NCBI GenBank assembly: GCA_937893675.1
Contig: CALBGI010000021.1
Location: forward strand, 1 to 64,000
Direction: 5' to 3'
DNA from: an uncultured Blautia sp.
GTDB taxonomy: Bacteria; Bacillota; Clostridia; Lachnospirales; Lachnospiraceae
Length of the DNA stretch: 64,000 nucleotides
The position numbers and the translations under genes are program-made. Below the pieces are notes generated by a model. It saw only the letters and a program-made list of their open reading frames with translations, searched no databases and had not been told where the DNA came from. Within the stretch, counting starts at the first letter, position 1. The number at the start of each line of letters is the position of its first letter. This document shows positions 1-9,085 of the stretch, piece by piece.

Positions 1-1
1 G

Positions 2-55
2 GGCTACGAAAATGGTAGTAGGGGAAATTACGGCATAAAATGTAAAGAAAAATAA
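2..55 (+). CDS. possible C-terminal end of a gene cut by the window edge
   Basis: Frame 2 stays open from the window edge for 17 codons and ends in TAA. It contains a Gly/Asn/Lys-rich tail. A rho-independent terminator follows about 65 bases later, which fits the end of an upstream transcription unit. The piece is too short to identify and could be chance. Confidence 0.25.
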   Translation, partial: GYENGSRGNYGIKCKEK

Positions 56-120
56 TTCCAGTTTGACAATTTCGTATCCACACACAAAGCGGTTAGTCGT
101 GGATTGATTGCTTTTTAATA

Positions 121-152
121 AAAGACACCACATAGGTTAATGGTGTCTTTTT
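121..152 (+). terminator. rho-independent terminator
   Basis: A perfect 10-bp stem (AAAGACACCA with TGGTGTCTTT) with a 10-base loop runs into a T tract. It probably ends the transcription unit left of the window. Confidence 0.8.
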
Positions 153-228
153 AATGCTGTTTTATTATCATATCAAGGCTCATTCAATCGTGGTAAATTC
201 GTGGTAGAAGGTCCTCCTCAAACTTCCC

Positions 229-333
229 CTTCCTGGGTACTGTTTAAAAACAGAAGAGCCCTGAAGCTTCTTCCTCACACTCTTCATTCCTGGGTACCGT
301 TTAAAACAGGCAAATACGTTCCTGGGGGACAGC
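229..333. repeat. short imperfect direct repeats upstream of rho
   Basis: The unit TTCCTGGGTACYGTTTAAAA, followed by CAG, occurs near 229-253 and again near 286-309. A decayed third copy (TTCCTGGGGGACAG) lies at about 319-333. The role is unknown. The DNA between position 152 and the rho promoter shows no convincing gene. Confidence 0.5.
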
Positions 334-351
334 GGTGGCCAACAGGGGAGC

Positions 352-406
352 GCGAGGGGAGTGCGGCCTTCGCAACTTTGAGCTCTCCCCTCGCAAATAA
401 TTTTTT
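352..406 (+). terminator. two-level stem-loop upstream of rho
   Basis: A 10-bp stem (GCGAGGGGAG with CTCCCCTCGC, 352-361 and 385-394) encloses a second small hairpin (TGCG-GCCTT-CGCA). It is followed by AAATAA and six T. It may be a terminator or a structured leader; the offset T run makes the terminator reading less certain. Confidence 0.5.
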
Positions 407-457
407 CCATATAAAAAGCCCCCCGCGAAAATTGTCGATAAGTATTTAAAGTCCCTG

Positions 458-486
458 TGGACACAATGGGCGGACTATGATAAAAT
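458..486 (+). promoter_or_regulatory. sigma-A promoter of rho
   Basis: TGGACA, a 17-base spacer and TAAAAT lie about 100 bases upstream of the rho start codon. Confidence 0.6.
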
Positions 487-592
487 AAAAAAACAGAAAC
501 AAAGCTTACAGATAGCTGTTCATGTCATTTCTGACAATGTTCCCTGATCGATAACAAATGCAAAGAAAAGCAATTAAGAATAGAGGTAGAAT

Positions 593-2002
593 ATGAGAGA
601 AAAATATGAATCTTTATCTCTGGCCGTGCTGAAAGATCTGGCGAAGGCGAGAGGGCTGAAGGGCGTTTCCACACTGCGCAAGCCGGAGCTGATCGAGCGC
701 ATGCTGCAGGAGGATGAAAAAGCGCCTGCGGCAAAGGAGCACAGCAGAGAAACCGGAGAGAGAGAAGGACAGACAAGAACAACGGAGGAGAAACCGCGGG
801 AAGCTTCTGTCCATACGCAGAATCACACAGCAGTCACAGCCGCGACGGCTGCGCCGTCTGAGGGTTCCCAGCTGGACAGCGGAGAGAAGGCAAACGGTAT
901 TCTTGAGGTAATGCAGGACGGGTTTGGATTTATACGTTGTGAGAATTTTCTTCCCGGAGATAACGATATCTATGTCTCTCCATCCCAGATCCGCCGATTT
1001 AACCTGAAAACAGGGGATATCATCCAGGGAAACATTCGCATCCAGACCCAGGGAGAGAAATTCCGCGCTCTTTTGTATGTGACGTCCATCAATGGCTTCC
1101 ATCCCAGCGAGGGCCAGAGACGGTACAATTTTGAAGATATGACGCCTGTTTTTCCAAACGAGCGTCTGATCATGGAGCGTCCGGGGGGAACCACCGCCAT
1201 GCGGATCGTGGATCTCATAAGCCCCATCGGCAAGGGACAGAGAGGAATGATCGTATCTCCGCCGAAGGCCGGCAAGACCACACTTCTCAAGGATGTGGCG
1301 AAATCCATCCTGCGCAACAATCCGCAGATGCATTTGATCATCCTTTTGATCGATGAGCGTCCCGAGGAGGTTACCGATATCAAGGAAGCCATTCAGGGGC
1401 CAAATGTGGAGGTGATCTACTCCACCTTTGACGAGCTTCCGGAACGGCACAAGCGTGTATCGGAGATGGTTGTGGAGCGTGCGCGCCGTTTGGTGGAGCA
1501 CAAAAAAGACGTGACCATTTTGCTGGATTCCATCACAAGACTGGCCAGAGCCTACAATCTGGTGGTGCCGCCCAGCGGAAGAACACTCTCCGGCGGTCTT
1601 GATCCGGCAGCGCTTCACATGCCCAAACGGTTTTTCGGAGCCGCCCGGAACATGCGTGAGGGCGGAAGCCTTACTATTCTTGCAACGGCCCTTGTGGATA
1701 CGGGAAGCAAGATGGACGATGTGATCTACGAGGAATTTAAGGGCACCGGCAATATGGAGCTTGTCCTTGACAGGAAGCTGCAGGAAAAGCGGGTATTCCC
1801 GGCCATTGACATTCAGAAATCCGGCACGCGCCGGGAGGATCTGCTTCTGTCAAAGGAGGAGCAGGAGGCGGTCTACATGATGAGAAAAGCCCTAAACGGC
1901 ATGAAGTCCGAGGATGCGGTAGAACAGATCCTCAATATGTTTGCGCGGACCAGGAACAACAGCGAATTTGTTCAGATGGTAAAAAAACAGAAATTTTTAT
2001 AA
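593..2002 (+). CDS. rho: transcription termination factor Rho
   Basis: Hexameric RNA-dependent ATPase that ends transcription of untranslated RNA. The 469 residues begin with a SAP-like Rho N-terminal region (about 1-45). A charged, low-complexity insertion follows (about 45-98), then the cold-shock RNA-binding fold (about 100-170) and the RecA-like ATPase. The P-loop SPPKAGKT is at 222-229 and the Walker B aspartate near residue 254. Downstream are the conserved Q- and R-loop stretches ([31 protein letters not shown]). The insertion is common in clostridial Rho and makes it longer than the E. coli protein. An AGAGG ribosome site precedes the ATG. The gene has its own promoter, and rpmE follows from a separate one. 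Confidence 0.97.
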   Translation: MREKYESLSLAVLKDLAKARGLKGVSTLRKPELIERMLQEDEKAPAAKEHSRETGEREGQTRTTEEKPREASVHTQNHTAVTAATAAPSEGSQLDSGEKANGILEVMQDGFGFIRCENFLPGDNDIYVSPSQIRRFNLKTGDIIQGNIRIQTQGEKFRALLYVTSINGFHPSEGQRRYNFEDMTPVFPNERLIMERPGGTTAMRIVDLISPIGKGQRGMIVSPPKAGKTTLLKDVAKSILRNNPQMHLIILLIDERPEEVTDIKEAIQGPNVEVIYSTFDELPERHKRVSEMVVERARRLVEHKKDVTILLDSITRLARAYNLVVPPSGRTLSGGLDPAALHMPKRFFGAARNMREGGSLTILATALVDTGSKMDDVIYEEFKGTGNMELVLDRKLQEKRVFPAIDIQKSGTRREDLLLSKEEQEAVYMMRKALNGMKSEDAVEQILNMFARTRNNSEFVQMVKKQKFL

Positions 2003-2007
2003 ACTCC

Positions 2008-2036
2008 TTGCATTTATATAAGGGATATGCTATAAT
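2008..2036 (+). promoter_or_regulatory. promoter of rpmE
   Basis: TTGCAT, a 17-base spacer and a perfect TATAAT lie in the rho-rpmE gap. L31 therefore has its own promoter. Confidence 0.75.
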
Positions 2037-2109
2037 TTGAAAGCTGTTTATAGAGAATTCGTCAATTAACACGAATAGAAAATAGAATGTATACAAAGAG
2101 GTGAAAATC

Positions 2110-2310
2110 ATGAGAGAAGGTATCCATCCGAATTACCACCAGGCAACTGTTACCTGCAACTGCGGCAATACGTTTACCACAGGATCCACCAAGGAAGATA
2201 TCCATGTAGAAATCTGTTCCAAGTGTCATCCGTTCTATACCGGACAGCAGAAGGCAGCACAGGCTCGCGGCCGTATCGATAAGTTCAATAAGAAATACGG
2301 CATGAAATAA
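2110..2310 (+). CDS. rpmE: 50S ribosomal protein L31
   Basis: Small protein of the large ribosomal subunit at the central protuberance (66 aa). Cysteines 16, 18, 36 and 39 form the CxC/CxxC zinc site, so this is the zinc-containing (C+) form rather than the zinc-free paralogue made under zinc limitation. The ATG at 2110 is chosen over an in-frame GTG three codons upstream. The GTG lies inside the AGAGGTGA ribosome site, and L31 proteins start with the MREGIHP-type sequence. Confidence 0.96.
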   Translation: MREGIHPNYHQATVTCNCGNTFTTGSTKEDIHVEICSKCHPFYTGQQKAAQARGRIDKFNKKYGMK

Positions 2311-2330
2311 GACGGAATAAGGAAGCTGAG

Positions 2331-2366
2331 AGAAGGTTGAGGTTGGGAAATCTCAACCTTCTTTTG
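2331..2366 (+). terminator. rho-independent terminator of rpmE
   Basis: An 11-bp perfect stem (AGAAGGTTGAG with CTCAACCTTCT) with a 10-base loop runs into a short T tract. Confidence 0.85.
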
Positions 2367-2422
2367 TGTAACAGAAAAAAACAGCTTCTGCACAGACTGT
2401 GAATAAGACACTGGAGAAAAAT

Positions 2423-3439
2423 ATGAAATCATCAAATATCGGCGGACAGGCAGTGCTGGAAGGCATTATGATGCGGCATAAAGACAAGTATTCCATTGCA
2501 GTGCGGCGTCCGGACAAAGAAATTGAACTGAAGGTGGAGGATTACAAGCCGGTTTTCGGCAAATCTCCCATATGGAAGAAGCCCATTTTGCGAGGGGTGG
2601 CCGGTTTTGTGGAATCTCTTGTGGTGGGAACCAAATGCCTGATGTATTCCGCGGAGATTGCAGGCGACGAAGAAGAGGAAGACGAAGCAAAGAAAAAGGC
2701 GGCTCTTTCGGAAGAAGAGCGGAAGGCCCAAAAGGCAAAAGAAGACAGGCAGTTCAAATGGCTTCTGTATGTGACGGTTGCGGTTTCCATTGTGGTTTCC
2801 GTGGCGGCGTTTATGCTGCTTCCCTATGTGCTGGCGAGTTTTTGCCGGCGTCTGGGAGCCAGTGAATTTGTGGTGACCGTGGTGGAAGCCTTTGTGAAGC
2901 TGGCGTTGTTTATGGGCTATATGTTCCTGATTTCCAGGATGAAGGACATCCAGAGGACCTTCATGTATCATGGAGCAGAACACAAATGCATCAACTGTGT
3001 GGAAAACGGACTGCCCCTCACGGTGGAGAACGTGATGAAAAGCTCCCGTCAGCACAGAAGATGCGGGACCAGCTTTCTGTTTCTGGTCATGCTGGTGAGC
3101 ATTGTGCTTCATTTTGTGTTTGTGCTGGTGCCTTTTTACTGGGTCCGCCTGTTTGGACGTCTTCTGATGATTCCGGTTGTGGCCGGCGTGTCCTTTGAGA
3201 TCATCCAGTGGGCGGGCAGAAGCGACAACCGTCTGGCGTGTATTTTAAGCAAGCCGGGGATGGCGCTTCAGAAGCTTACCACCATTGAGCCGACGCCGGA
3301 CATGGTGGAGGTTGCCATCAAGGCCGTGGAAGCAGTCTTTGACTGGAAATCCTATCTGAAAGAAGAGTTTGGCTTTGAGGATGAGACAGCGGCAGACGAA
3401 AAAAGCGCACAGAGCGCCGGAGAACAGGAAGATGTGTGA
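2423..3439 (+). CDS. YqhQ-type DUF1385 membrane protein
   Basis: Polytopic membrane protein of the DUF1385/YqhQ family (338 aa). The N terminus carries the family signature (NIGGQAVLEGIMMR). An acidic/lysine-rich stretch around 80-115 is followed by several hydrophobic segments and the conserved YHGAEHK and EIIQW regions. The family is almost always next to rpmE, prmC and prfA in Firmicutes, as here; its biochemical role is unknown. The ATG with GGAG six bases upstream is preferred to a GTG eight codons earlier. The last bases overlap the prmC start, so the two are translationally coupled. Confidence 0.88.
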   Translation: MKSSNIGGQAVLEGIMMRHKDKYSIAVRRPDKEIELKVEDYKPVFGKSPIWKKPILRGVAGFVESLVVGTKCLMYSAEIAGDEEEEDEAKKKAALSEEERKAQKAKEDRQFKWLLYVTVAVSIVVSVAAFMLLPYVLASFCRRLGASEFVVTVVEAFVKLALFMGYMFLISRMKDIQRTFMYHGAEHKCINCVENGLPLTVENVMKSSRQHRRCGTSFLFLVMLVSIVLHFVFVLVPFYWVRLFGRLLMIPVVAGVSFEIIQWAGRSDNRLACILSKPGMALQKLTTIEPTPDMVEVAIKAVEAVFDWKSYLKEEFGFEDETAADEKSAQSAGEQEDV

Positions 3440-4319
3440 GCACACAATGCGCGCGCTTTTGAAGGAAGGAGCGGCGCTTCTTGAAAAGAACGGCATAGGA
3501 GAGGCCGGGCTTGATGCCTGGCTTCTTATGGAATATGTCACGGGAAAAAACAGAACCTACTATTTTGCCCACATGGAGGAAGCGGTGCCCAGGGAGCAGG
3601 AACAGCGGTACCGCGAACTTCTGGACCGGCGCAGGGAGCACATTCCGCTGCAGCATCTCACCCATCAGGCATTTTTTATGGGACATGCGTTTTTTGTGAA
3701 TGAGCATGTGCTGATTCCGAGACAGGATACGGAGATCCTTGTGGAGGCGGCGCTGTGCTGCCTGAAGGAAACAGAAAGTCTGAGACTTCTTGATATGTGC
3801 ACCGGCTCCGGATGCATTCTTTTAAGCCTCCTTCTGGAGAAGCCGGGGGCGGTCGGCGTGGGTGCGGATATTTCGGAGGAGGCGCTCGCGGTGGCAAGGT
3901 ACAACGCAGAGCATCTCGGCGTGGAAGATCGGGCAGAGCTTTTGCAGAGCGACCTGTTTGCGGCACCGTTTTTTGCGAAAACAGGTGGAAAACAGGGGGA
4001 GAAATATGATATTCTTATTTCAAACCCACCCTATATCCCAACTGCGCAGATCGAGGAGCTTATGGAGGAGGTGCGTTTCCATGACCCCAGGCAGGCGCTG
4101 GACGGAAAGGAAGACGGACTTTATTTTTACAGAGAAATTACCAAAAAAGCCGGAGCATATCTGAAGGATGGAGGCTGGCTTCTTTATGAGATCGGCTGTG
4201 ACCAGGGCGAGGCGGTAAAGCGTCTCCTTGAGAAGGCCGGCTTTATTGGGACAGAGATAAAAAAAGACCTGGCAGGCCTTGACCGCGTGGTGTGCGGACA
4301 AAAGCCGCCGCTATTGTGA
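3432..4319 (+). CDS. prmC: peptide chain release factor N5-glutamine methyltransferase
   Basis: Uses S-adenosylmethionine to methylate the glutamine of the GGQ motif in release factors; its substrate RF1 is the next gene. The 295 residues have an N-terminal helical substrate-binding domain and a Rossmann methyltransferase fold. The SAM loop is around [16 protein letters not shown], and the catalytic NPPY motif is at 198-201. The start is taken at the ATG that overlaps the previous stop (ATGTGTGA). A second ATG five codons later (3447) is an alternative; both have weak ribosome sites. Confidence 0.94.
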   Translation: MCEHTMRALLKEGAALLEKNGIGEAGLDAWLLMEYVTGKNRTYYFAHMEEAVPREQEQRYRELLDRRREHIPLQHLTHQAFFMGHAFFVNEHVLIPRQDTEILVEAALCCLKETESLRLLDMCTGSGCILLSLLLEKPGAVGVGADISEEALAVARYNAEHLGVEDRAELLQSDLFAAPFFAKTGGKQGEKYDILISNPPYIPTAQIEELMEEVRFHDPRQALDGKEDGLYFYREITKKAGAYLKDGGWLLYEIGCDQGEAVKRLLEKAGFIGTEIKKDLAGLDRVVCGQKPPLL

Positions 4320-4351
4320 TATGTACCCGGAATTGTTACAGGAGGAATGTT

Positions 4352-5425
4352 ATGTTTGACAAGTTAGAGGATTTGCTTGTCCGCTATGAGGAACTGATGA
4401 ATGAGCTGGGAGAGCCGGGCGTGACGGACGACCCTGTTCATTTTCAGAAGATCATGAAAGAGCAGAGTGAGCTTCAGCCGATCGTGGACGCATACAAAGA
4501 GTACAAGAAAAATAAAGAGACGATCGCGGACAGTCTTGCCATGCTGGAGGAAGAAAAGGACGAGGAAATGCGGGAAATGCTCAAGGAAGAGCTTTCTGAC
4601 GCAAAGAAAAATGTGGAGGAGATGGAGCGTTCTCTGAAGGTTCTGCTGCTTCCCAAAGACCCGAATGATGACAAAAACGTGATCGTGGAAATCCGCGCAG
4701 GCGCGGGCGGCGATGAGGCAGCTCTTTTTGCTGCGGAAATGTTCCGCCTCTATGTGAAATATGCAGAGAAAAACCACTGGAAGGTGGAAGTGATGAACGC
4801 GGATGAAATCGGCATCGGAGGAATGAAGGAAGTCAACTTTATGATCACCGGTAAGGGCGCGTATTCCAAGCTGAAATACGAAAGCGGCGTGCATCGGGTA
4901 CAGCGTGTGCCGGAGACCGAATCCGGCGGAAGGATCCATACCTCCACCATTACCGTCGCGGTTATGCCGGAGGCGGAAGAGGTGGATGTGGTGATCGATG
5001 ACAAGGACATCCGTATTGACGTTATGCGTGCTTCCGGAAACGGCGGACAGTGCGTCAACACCACGGACTCCGCAGTTCGTCTGACACATTATCCGACAGG
5101 GATCGTGGTGTACAGCCAGACAGAAAAATCACAGCTTCAGAACAAGGCCAAGGCCTTTGCGCTTCTGCGGGCGAAGCTGTATGACATCGAGCAGCAGAAA
5201 GCGCACGATGCGGAGGCGGAAATGCGGCGGAGCCAGATTGGAACAGGAGACCGTTCCGAAAAAATCCGTACCTACAATTTCCCGCAGGGGCGGGTGACCG
5301 ATCACCGCATCAAACTTACCCTGTATAAACTGGATGCAGTGATGAATGGAGATATCGACGAGCTTTTGGACAGCCTGATCGCAGCGGACCAGGCGGCAAA
5401 ACTTGCGAATCTTCAGGAGAACTGA
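4352..5425 (+). CDS. prfA: peptide chain release factor 1
   Basis: Recognises UAA and UAG in the ribosomal A site and triggers peptide release (357 aa). The GGQ catalytic motif is at 231-233. The codon-reading tripeptide is of the PxT type (PET in [10 protein letters not shown]), which marks RF1 rather than RF2 (SPF). The GGAGGA site five bases upstream fixes the ATG at 4352. The neighbour prmC would methylate the GGQ glutamine. Confidence 0.97.
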   Translation: MFDKLEDLLVRYEELMNELGEPGVTDDPVHFQKIMKEQSELQPIVDAYKEYKKNKETIADSLAMLEEEKDEEMREMLKEELSDAKKNVEEMERSLKVLLLPKDPNDDKNVIVEIRAGAGGDEAALFAAEMFRLYVKYAEKNHWKVEVMNADEIGIGGMKEVNFMITGKGAYSKLKYESGVHRVQRVPETESGGRIHTSTITVAVMPEAEEVDVVIDDKDIRIDVMRASGNGGQCVNTTDSAVRLTHYPTGIVVYSQTEKSQLQNKAKAFALLRAKLYDIEQQKAHDAEAEMRRSQIGTGDRSEKIRTYNFPQGRVTDHRIKLTLYKLDAVMNGDIDELLDSLIAADQAAKLANLQEN

Positions 5426-5482
5426 TACTTGCACAGGAATAAAGAGAAACCATCGTATCATTTCAAGGGAGGAGCAGGAAAA

Positions 5483-6403
5483 ATGAAGAAAACAGCACTG
5501 GTTATCATGGCTGCCGGAATCGGAAGCCGCTTTGGCAAAGGGATCAAACAGCTGGCGCCGGTAGGACCCAAGGGGGAGATCATCATGGATTATTCCGTGC
5601 GTGACGCCCTGGAGGCCGGCTTTAACAAGGTTGTATTTATCATCCGCAAGGATCTGGAAGAGGAGTTTCGCAGAGTGATAGGCGAGCGGATCGAAAAGAT
5701 CACAGAGGTGGCCTATGCGTTTCAGGATATGGAGGACCTTCCGGAGGGCTTCACAAAACCGGCGGACCGCACCAAGCCCTGGGGGACCGGACATGCCGTG
5801 CTGGCGGCAAGAGACGTTCTGACGGAGCCTTTTGCGGTGATCAATGCGGACGATTACTATGGAAAAGAAGCTTATGTGAAGGTGCACGATTATCTGGTGC
5901 AGGAGCATGCAGAGGATGAGCTGCTTCACATCTGCATGGCGGGCTTCCGTCTTGGAAATACCCTGAGCGACAATGGAAGCGTGACCCGCGGTGTCTGCCA
6001 TATTACAGATGGCAAGCTTACCGGTGTGACAGAGACGCACAATATTTACAAAACCGCAGACGGCGCGGAAGAGCGTGACGGAGACGGCAATTTTGTCCAG
6101 AAGCTGGATGTGAAAAATCTGGTTTCCATGAACATGTGGGGACTGACTCCGGCGTTTATGGAAACGCTTCGGAAGGGCTTTGTGGAATTCCTGGGAAATA
6201 TTCCTGCGGGAGATATCAAGAAGGAATATCTGCTTCCGGAGATGATCGACCGCCTGATCCAGGACGGCAAGGCGCAGGTGGAGGTTCTGGAAACAAAGGA
6301 CGAATGGTTCGGGGTAACCTATCAGGAGGACCAGGCATCCGTGCAGGCAGCTTTTCGCGCCCTGACCGAAGCCGGCGTTTACCCGGACGGACTGTATGAA
6401 TAA
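5483..6403 (+). CDS. sugar-phosphate nucleotidyltransferase
   Basis: Probably couples a sugar 1-phosphate to a nucleotide; the sugar cannot be read from the sequence. The 306 residues begin with the Rossmann-like NTP-binding loop (AAGIGSRFGKGIKQ). The typical WGTGHA substrate motif lies near residue 108 and the metal-binding NADDYYG segment near residue 126. The start at 5483 has a strong GGGAGGAG site. It lies between prfA and glmM, so a cell-wall or polysaccharide precursor role is reasonable. UTP-glucose-1-phosphate uridylyltransferase is one alternative name. Confidence 0.75.
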   Translation: MKKTALVIMAAGIGSRFGKGIKQLAPVGPKGEIIMDYSVRDALEAGFNKVVFIIRKDLEEEFRRVIGERIEKITEVAYAFQDMEDLPEGFTKPADRTKPWGTGHAVLAARDVLTEPFAVINADDYYGKEAYVKVHDYLVQEHAEDELLHICMAGFRLGNTLSDNGSVTRGVCHITDGKLTGVTETHNIYKTADGAEERDGDGNFVQKLDVKNLVSMNMWGLTPAFMETLRKGFVEFLGNIPAGDIKKEYLLPEMIDRLIQDGKAQVEVLETKDEWFGVTYQEDQASVQAAFRALTEAGVYPDGLYE

Positions 6404-6474
6404 ATTCTGTCAGAAGCTGACAGCGGGGAACCTGTGACATAAAATTTTGCGGCTGAGAAAAGAGGAGAGTTATT

Positions 6475-7821
6475 ATGGGAAAATATTTTGGAACAGATGG
6501 TTTTCGAGGAGAAGCAAATGTAAATCTTACAGTGGATCATGCTTTTAAGGTAGGACGCTATGTGGGCTGGTACTACGGCAGAGAGCATAAGGCAAAAATT
6601 GTCATCGGCAAGGACACGAGAAGAAGCAGCTACATGTTCGAATATGCGCTGGTGGCAGGACTGACTGCATCCGGTGCGGATGCGTATCTGCTGCATGTGA
6701 CCACAACCCCAAGCGTATCCTATGTGGTGCGCACGGAGGATTTTGACTGCGGCATTATGATCTCTGCCAGCCACAATCCTTTCTATGATAACGGGATCAA
6801 GATTTTGAACGGAAACGGGCAGAAAATTGAGGCATCTGTGGAGGCGCGGATTGAAGCGTACCTGGACGGAAATATTGAGGAGCTGCCGCTTGCGACCAGA
6901 GAGGATGTGGGACGCACGGTGGATTTTGCATCCGGAAGAAACCGCTACATTGGTTACCTGATCTCCATTCCCTGCCGGGATTTCAAAAACATCAAGGTAG
7001 GCCTCGACTGTTCCAACGGAAGTGCCTCCGCCATTGCAAAGAGTGTGTTTGACGCCCTCAGAGCCAAGACATATGTTATTAATAATAATCCAGACGGAAC
7101 CAACATTAACACGAACTGTGGTTCCACCCACATTGAAGTTCTGCAGAGATATGTGGTAGAGCATGGGCTGGATGTGGGATTTGCCTACGACGGTGATGCA
7201 GACCGCTGTATTGCGGTTGACCATCGGGGAAATATCATCGACGGCGACAAGATCATGTATGTGTGCGGCAAATATCTCAAGGAGCAGGGCCGCCTGAACG
7301 GAAATACAGTGGTGACGACCATTATGTCCAACATGGGACTTTACAAGTCCCTGGAACGGGAAGGCATCGAATATGAGCAGACAGCGGTGGGCGACAAATA
7401 CGTGGCAGAGAATATGCTTGCGAATAACTACAGCATTGGCGGAGAGCAGTCCGGCCATGTGATCTTCAGCCGTTATGCGGCTACCGGGGACGGAATACTC
7501 ACTTCCCTGATGGTGATGGAGGCCTGTGTGGAGAAAAAATCAACGCTCTGCGATCTGGCTAAAGAAATGAAGGTTTATCCACAGCTTCTGCGCAACGTTC
7601 GTGTGGCGGACAAAAAAGAAGCGCGGGAGAACCCGAAGGTGAAGGAGGCTGTGCAGGCAGCGGCTCTGACCCTGGGAGAAGACGGCCGGATTCTTGTGCG
7701 CGAAAGCGGAACGGAGCCTGTCATCCGCGTGATGGTGGAAGCGGGAACAGATGAGCTTTGCCAGGAGCATGTGAGGAACGTCATCCGCGTGATGGAAGAA
7801 GAAGGCCTGATTGTGGGATAG
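6475..7821 (+). CDS. glmM: phosphoglucosamine mutase
   Basis: Converts glucosamine 6-phosphate to glucosamine 1-phosphate for UDP-GlcNAc and peptidoglycan synthesis (448 aa, the usual length). The phosphoserine loop is ISASHNP with the active serine at 99. The magnesium loop is DGDADRC near residue 240 and the phosphate-binding loop RESGTEPVIRVM is near the C terminus. The N terminus (KYFGTDGFRG) is diagnostic for GlmM over other phosphohexomutases. Confidence 0.95.
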   Translation: MGKYFGTDGFRGEANVNLTVDHAFKVGRYVGWYYGREHKAKIVIGKDTRRSSYMFEYALVAGLTASGADAYLLHVTTTPSVSYVVRTEDFDCGIMISASHNPFYDNGIKILNGNGQKIEASVEARIEAYLDGNIEELPLATREDVGRTVDFASGRNRYIGYLISIPCRDFKNIKVGLDCSNGSASAIAKSVFDALRAKTYVINNNPDGTNINTNCGSTHIEVLQRYVVEHGLDVGFAYDGDADRCIAVDHRGNIIDGDKIMYVCGKYLKEQGRLNGNTVVTTIMSNMGLYKSLEREGIEYEQTAVGDKYVAENMLANNYSIGGEQSGHVIFSRYAATGDGILTSLMVMEACVEKKSTLCDLAKEMKVYPQLLRNVRVADKKEARENPKVKEAVQAAALTLGEDGRILVRESGTEPVIRVMVEAGTDELCQEHVRNVIRVMEEEGLIVG

Positions 7822-7845
7822 TTTTTTGACAGGATTAGTGGACAA

Positions 7846-8904
7846 ATGAAAAACGTAAAAAAATATTTGTTTGCAGCTTTGTGTGCGGCGGCTGTTTTGG
7901 GGCTGTCCGGCTGCGGCAGCGAAAAACAGAAGACATTTGAGCAGGCCGGAAAAGACCTGGAGCAGGGGAACTATGAATATGCCCTTGCCGGGTACGAGGC
8001 TTCCATCGAAAACGGGGTAAAGCCGGTGCATTCTTACCGCGGTGCCGGAATTGCAAATATGCGTATGGGAAATTACGAGGCGGCAGTGGAGGACTTTACC
8101 CTGGCGCTCGGCGAGGACAGACTGGGAAAAGCGCTTCGCAGGGATTTGCTTTCCTACAGAGCCACTACTTTTTTGAAGGCCGGGCGAAATGAGGAAGCCA
8201 TGGCAGACTGCCAGAAGCTGGCAGAGCTGGAGCAGATGGATGCAAATGCCTATTTTCTTACGGGAAAAGTGGCGCTTGCCATGGATTCCTATGAGGAAGC
8301 CATGACAAATTTTGACAAGGCTTACACAGAGGAATCCACCTATGACATGGCGATACGGATTTATGAGACCTATGCCGCATGTGATATGGAGGCGGACGGC
8401 ACGCGTTACCTGGAAGCAACGCTTGTCACAGAGCCGAAGTCCGCGGAGGATTATTACAGCCGGGGGCGGATTTATTATTACATGGAATCCTATGCGAATG
8501 CACAGCAGGAGCTTATCACTGCGGTGAATGAGGGAAGTACGGAGGCTCTGCTCCTTTTGGGCAGAGTTTATCTGGCGCAGAAGGATACCTCCAATGCCAG
8601 AGCCACCTATCAGCAGTATGTGGCGGCAGTGGGAGATTCAGCCAAAGGCTACAACGGCCTGGCACAGTGTGACATGGCGGAAGGCAGTTATGACGCGGCG
8701 CTTGCCAATATCGAAAAGGGCAAGCCCAGCGCAACGACGGAGGAGCTTCAGGAGCTTCTTTATAACGAGATGGTGGCTTACGAAAAGAAGCTTGATTTTG
8801 CGACCGCTCTCGCAAAAGCCCAGGAATATCAGGAGATGTTTCCGGGGGATGCGAGTGTGGAAAAAGAGATTGTGTTTCTGCAGTCGAGAGTACAAAACCA
8901 ATAG
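7846..8904 (+). CDS. TPR-repeat lipoprotein
   Basis: Secreted, lipid-anchored protein of 352 aa. It has a signal peptide with lipobox LSGC (cysteine near residue 23), then successive tetratricopeptide repeats over about residues 30-340, with typical runs such as YEYALAGYEASIENG and YEAAVEDFTLALG. TPR lipoproteins usually scaffold envelope complexes; no enzyme domain is visible. It starts 24 bases after glmM and probably shares its transcript. A strong terminator follows. Confidence 0.85.
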   Translation: MKNVKKYLFAALCAAAVLGLSGCGSEKQKTFEQAGKDLEQGNYEYALAGYEASIENGVKPVHSYRGAGIANMRMGNYEAAVEDFTLALGEDRLGKALRRDLLSYRATTFLKAGRNEEAMADCQKLAELEQMDANAYFLTGKVALAMDSYEEAMTNFDKAYTEESTYDMAIRIYETYAACDMEADGTRYLEATLVTEPKSAEDYYSRGRIYYYMESYANAQQELITAVNEGSTEALLLLGRVYLAQKDTSNARATYQQYVAAVGDSAKGYNGLAQCDMAEGSYDAALANIEKGKPSATTEELQELLYNEMVAYEKKLDFATALAKAQEYQEMFPGDASVEKEIVFLQSRVQNQ

Positions 8905-8919
8905 CGGAGTTCTCAAAGA

Positions 8920-8960
8920 GAAGTGGTGTTGTTTGAAAAGACAGCGCCGCTTCTTTTTTT
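8920..8960 (+). terminator. rho-independent terminator
   Basis: A 13-bp stem with G-U pairs (GAAGTGGTGTTGT with ACAGCGCCGCTTC) and an 8-base loop is followed by seven T. It closes the glmM/TPR unit. Confidence 0.88.
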
Positions 8961-8994
8961 GAACACATTTATTTTGACGGCTCCAAACACAAGA

Positions 8995-9010
8995 TTGAAC
9001 AATTGTGCAA
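8995..9010. promoter_or_regulatory. operator-like palindrome upstream of the FGGY kinase
   Basis: TTGAACAATTGTGCAA is a 16-bp near-perfect palindrome (14 of 16 positions). Its left half TTGAAC recurs 30 bp downstream as the -35 element at 9025. A palindrome plus a repeated half site at three helical turns is the layout described for SorC-family regulators such as Bacillus DeoR. The sorC gene of this operon is the natural candidate (inference). Confidence 0.6.
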
Positions 9011-9024
9011 ATAATGAGAAAATG

Positions 9025-9053
9025 TTGAACGAAAAAAATGGGAATGCTAAGAT
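9025..9053 (+). promoter_or_regulatory. promoter of the FGGY kinase operon
   Basis: TTGAAC, a 17-base spacer and TAAGAT preceded by TG. The -35 box coincides with a half operator. Confidence 0.65.
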
Positions 9054-9085
9054 AGGTCATAAGAAGCAATTCAGAGGAGGAATAC

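Noticed and set aside
4352..5425. Release factor 2
   Set aside because: The codon-reading tripeptide is of the PxT type, not SPF, and there is no frameshift site.
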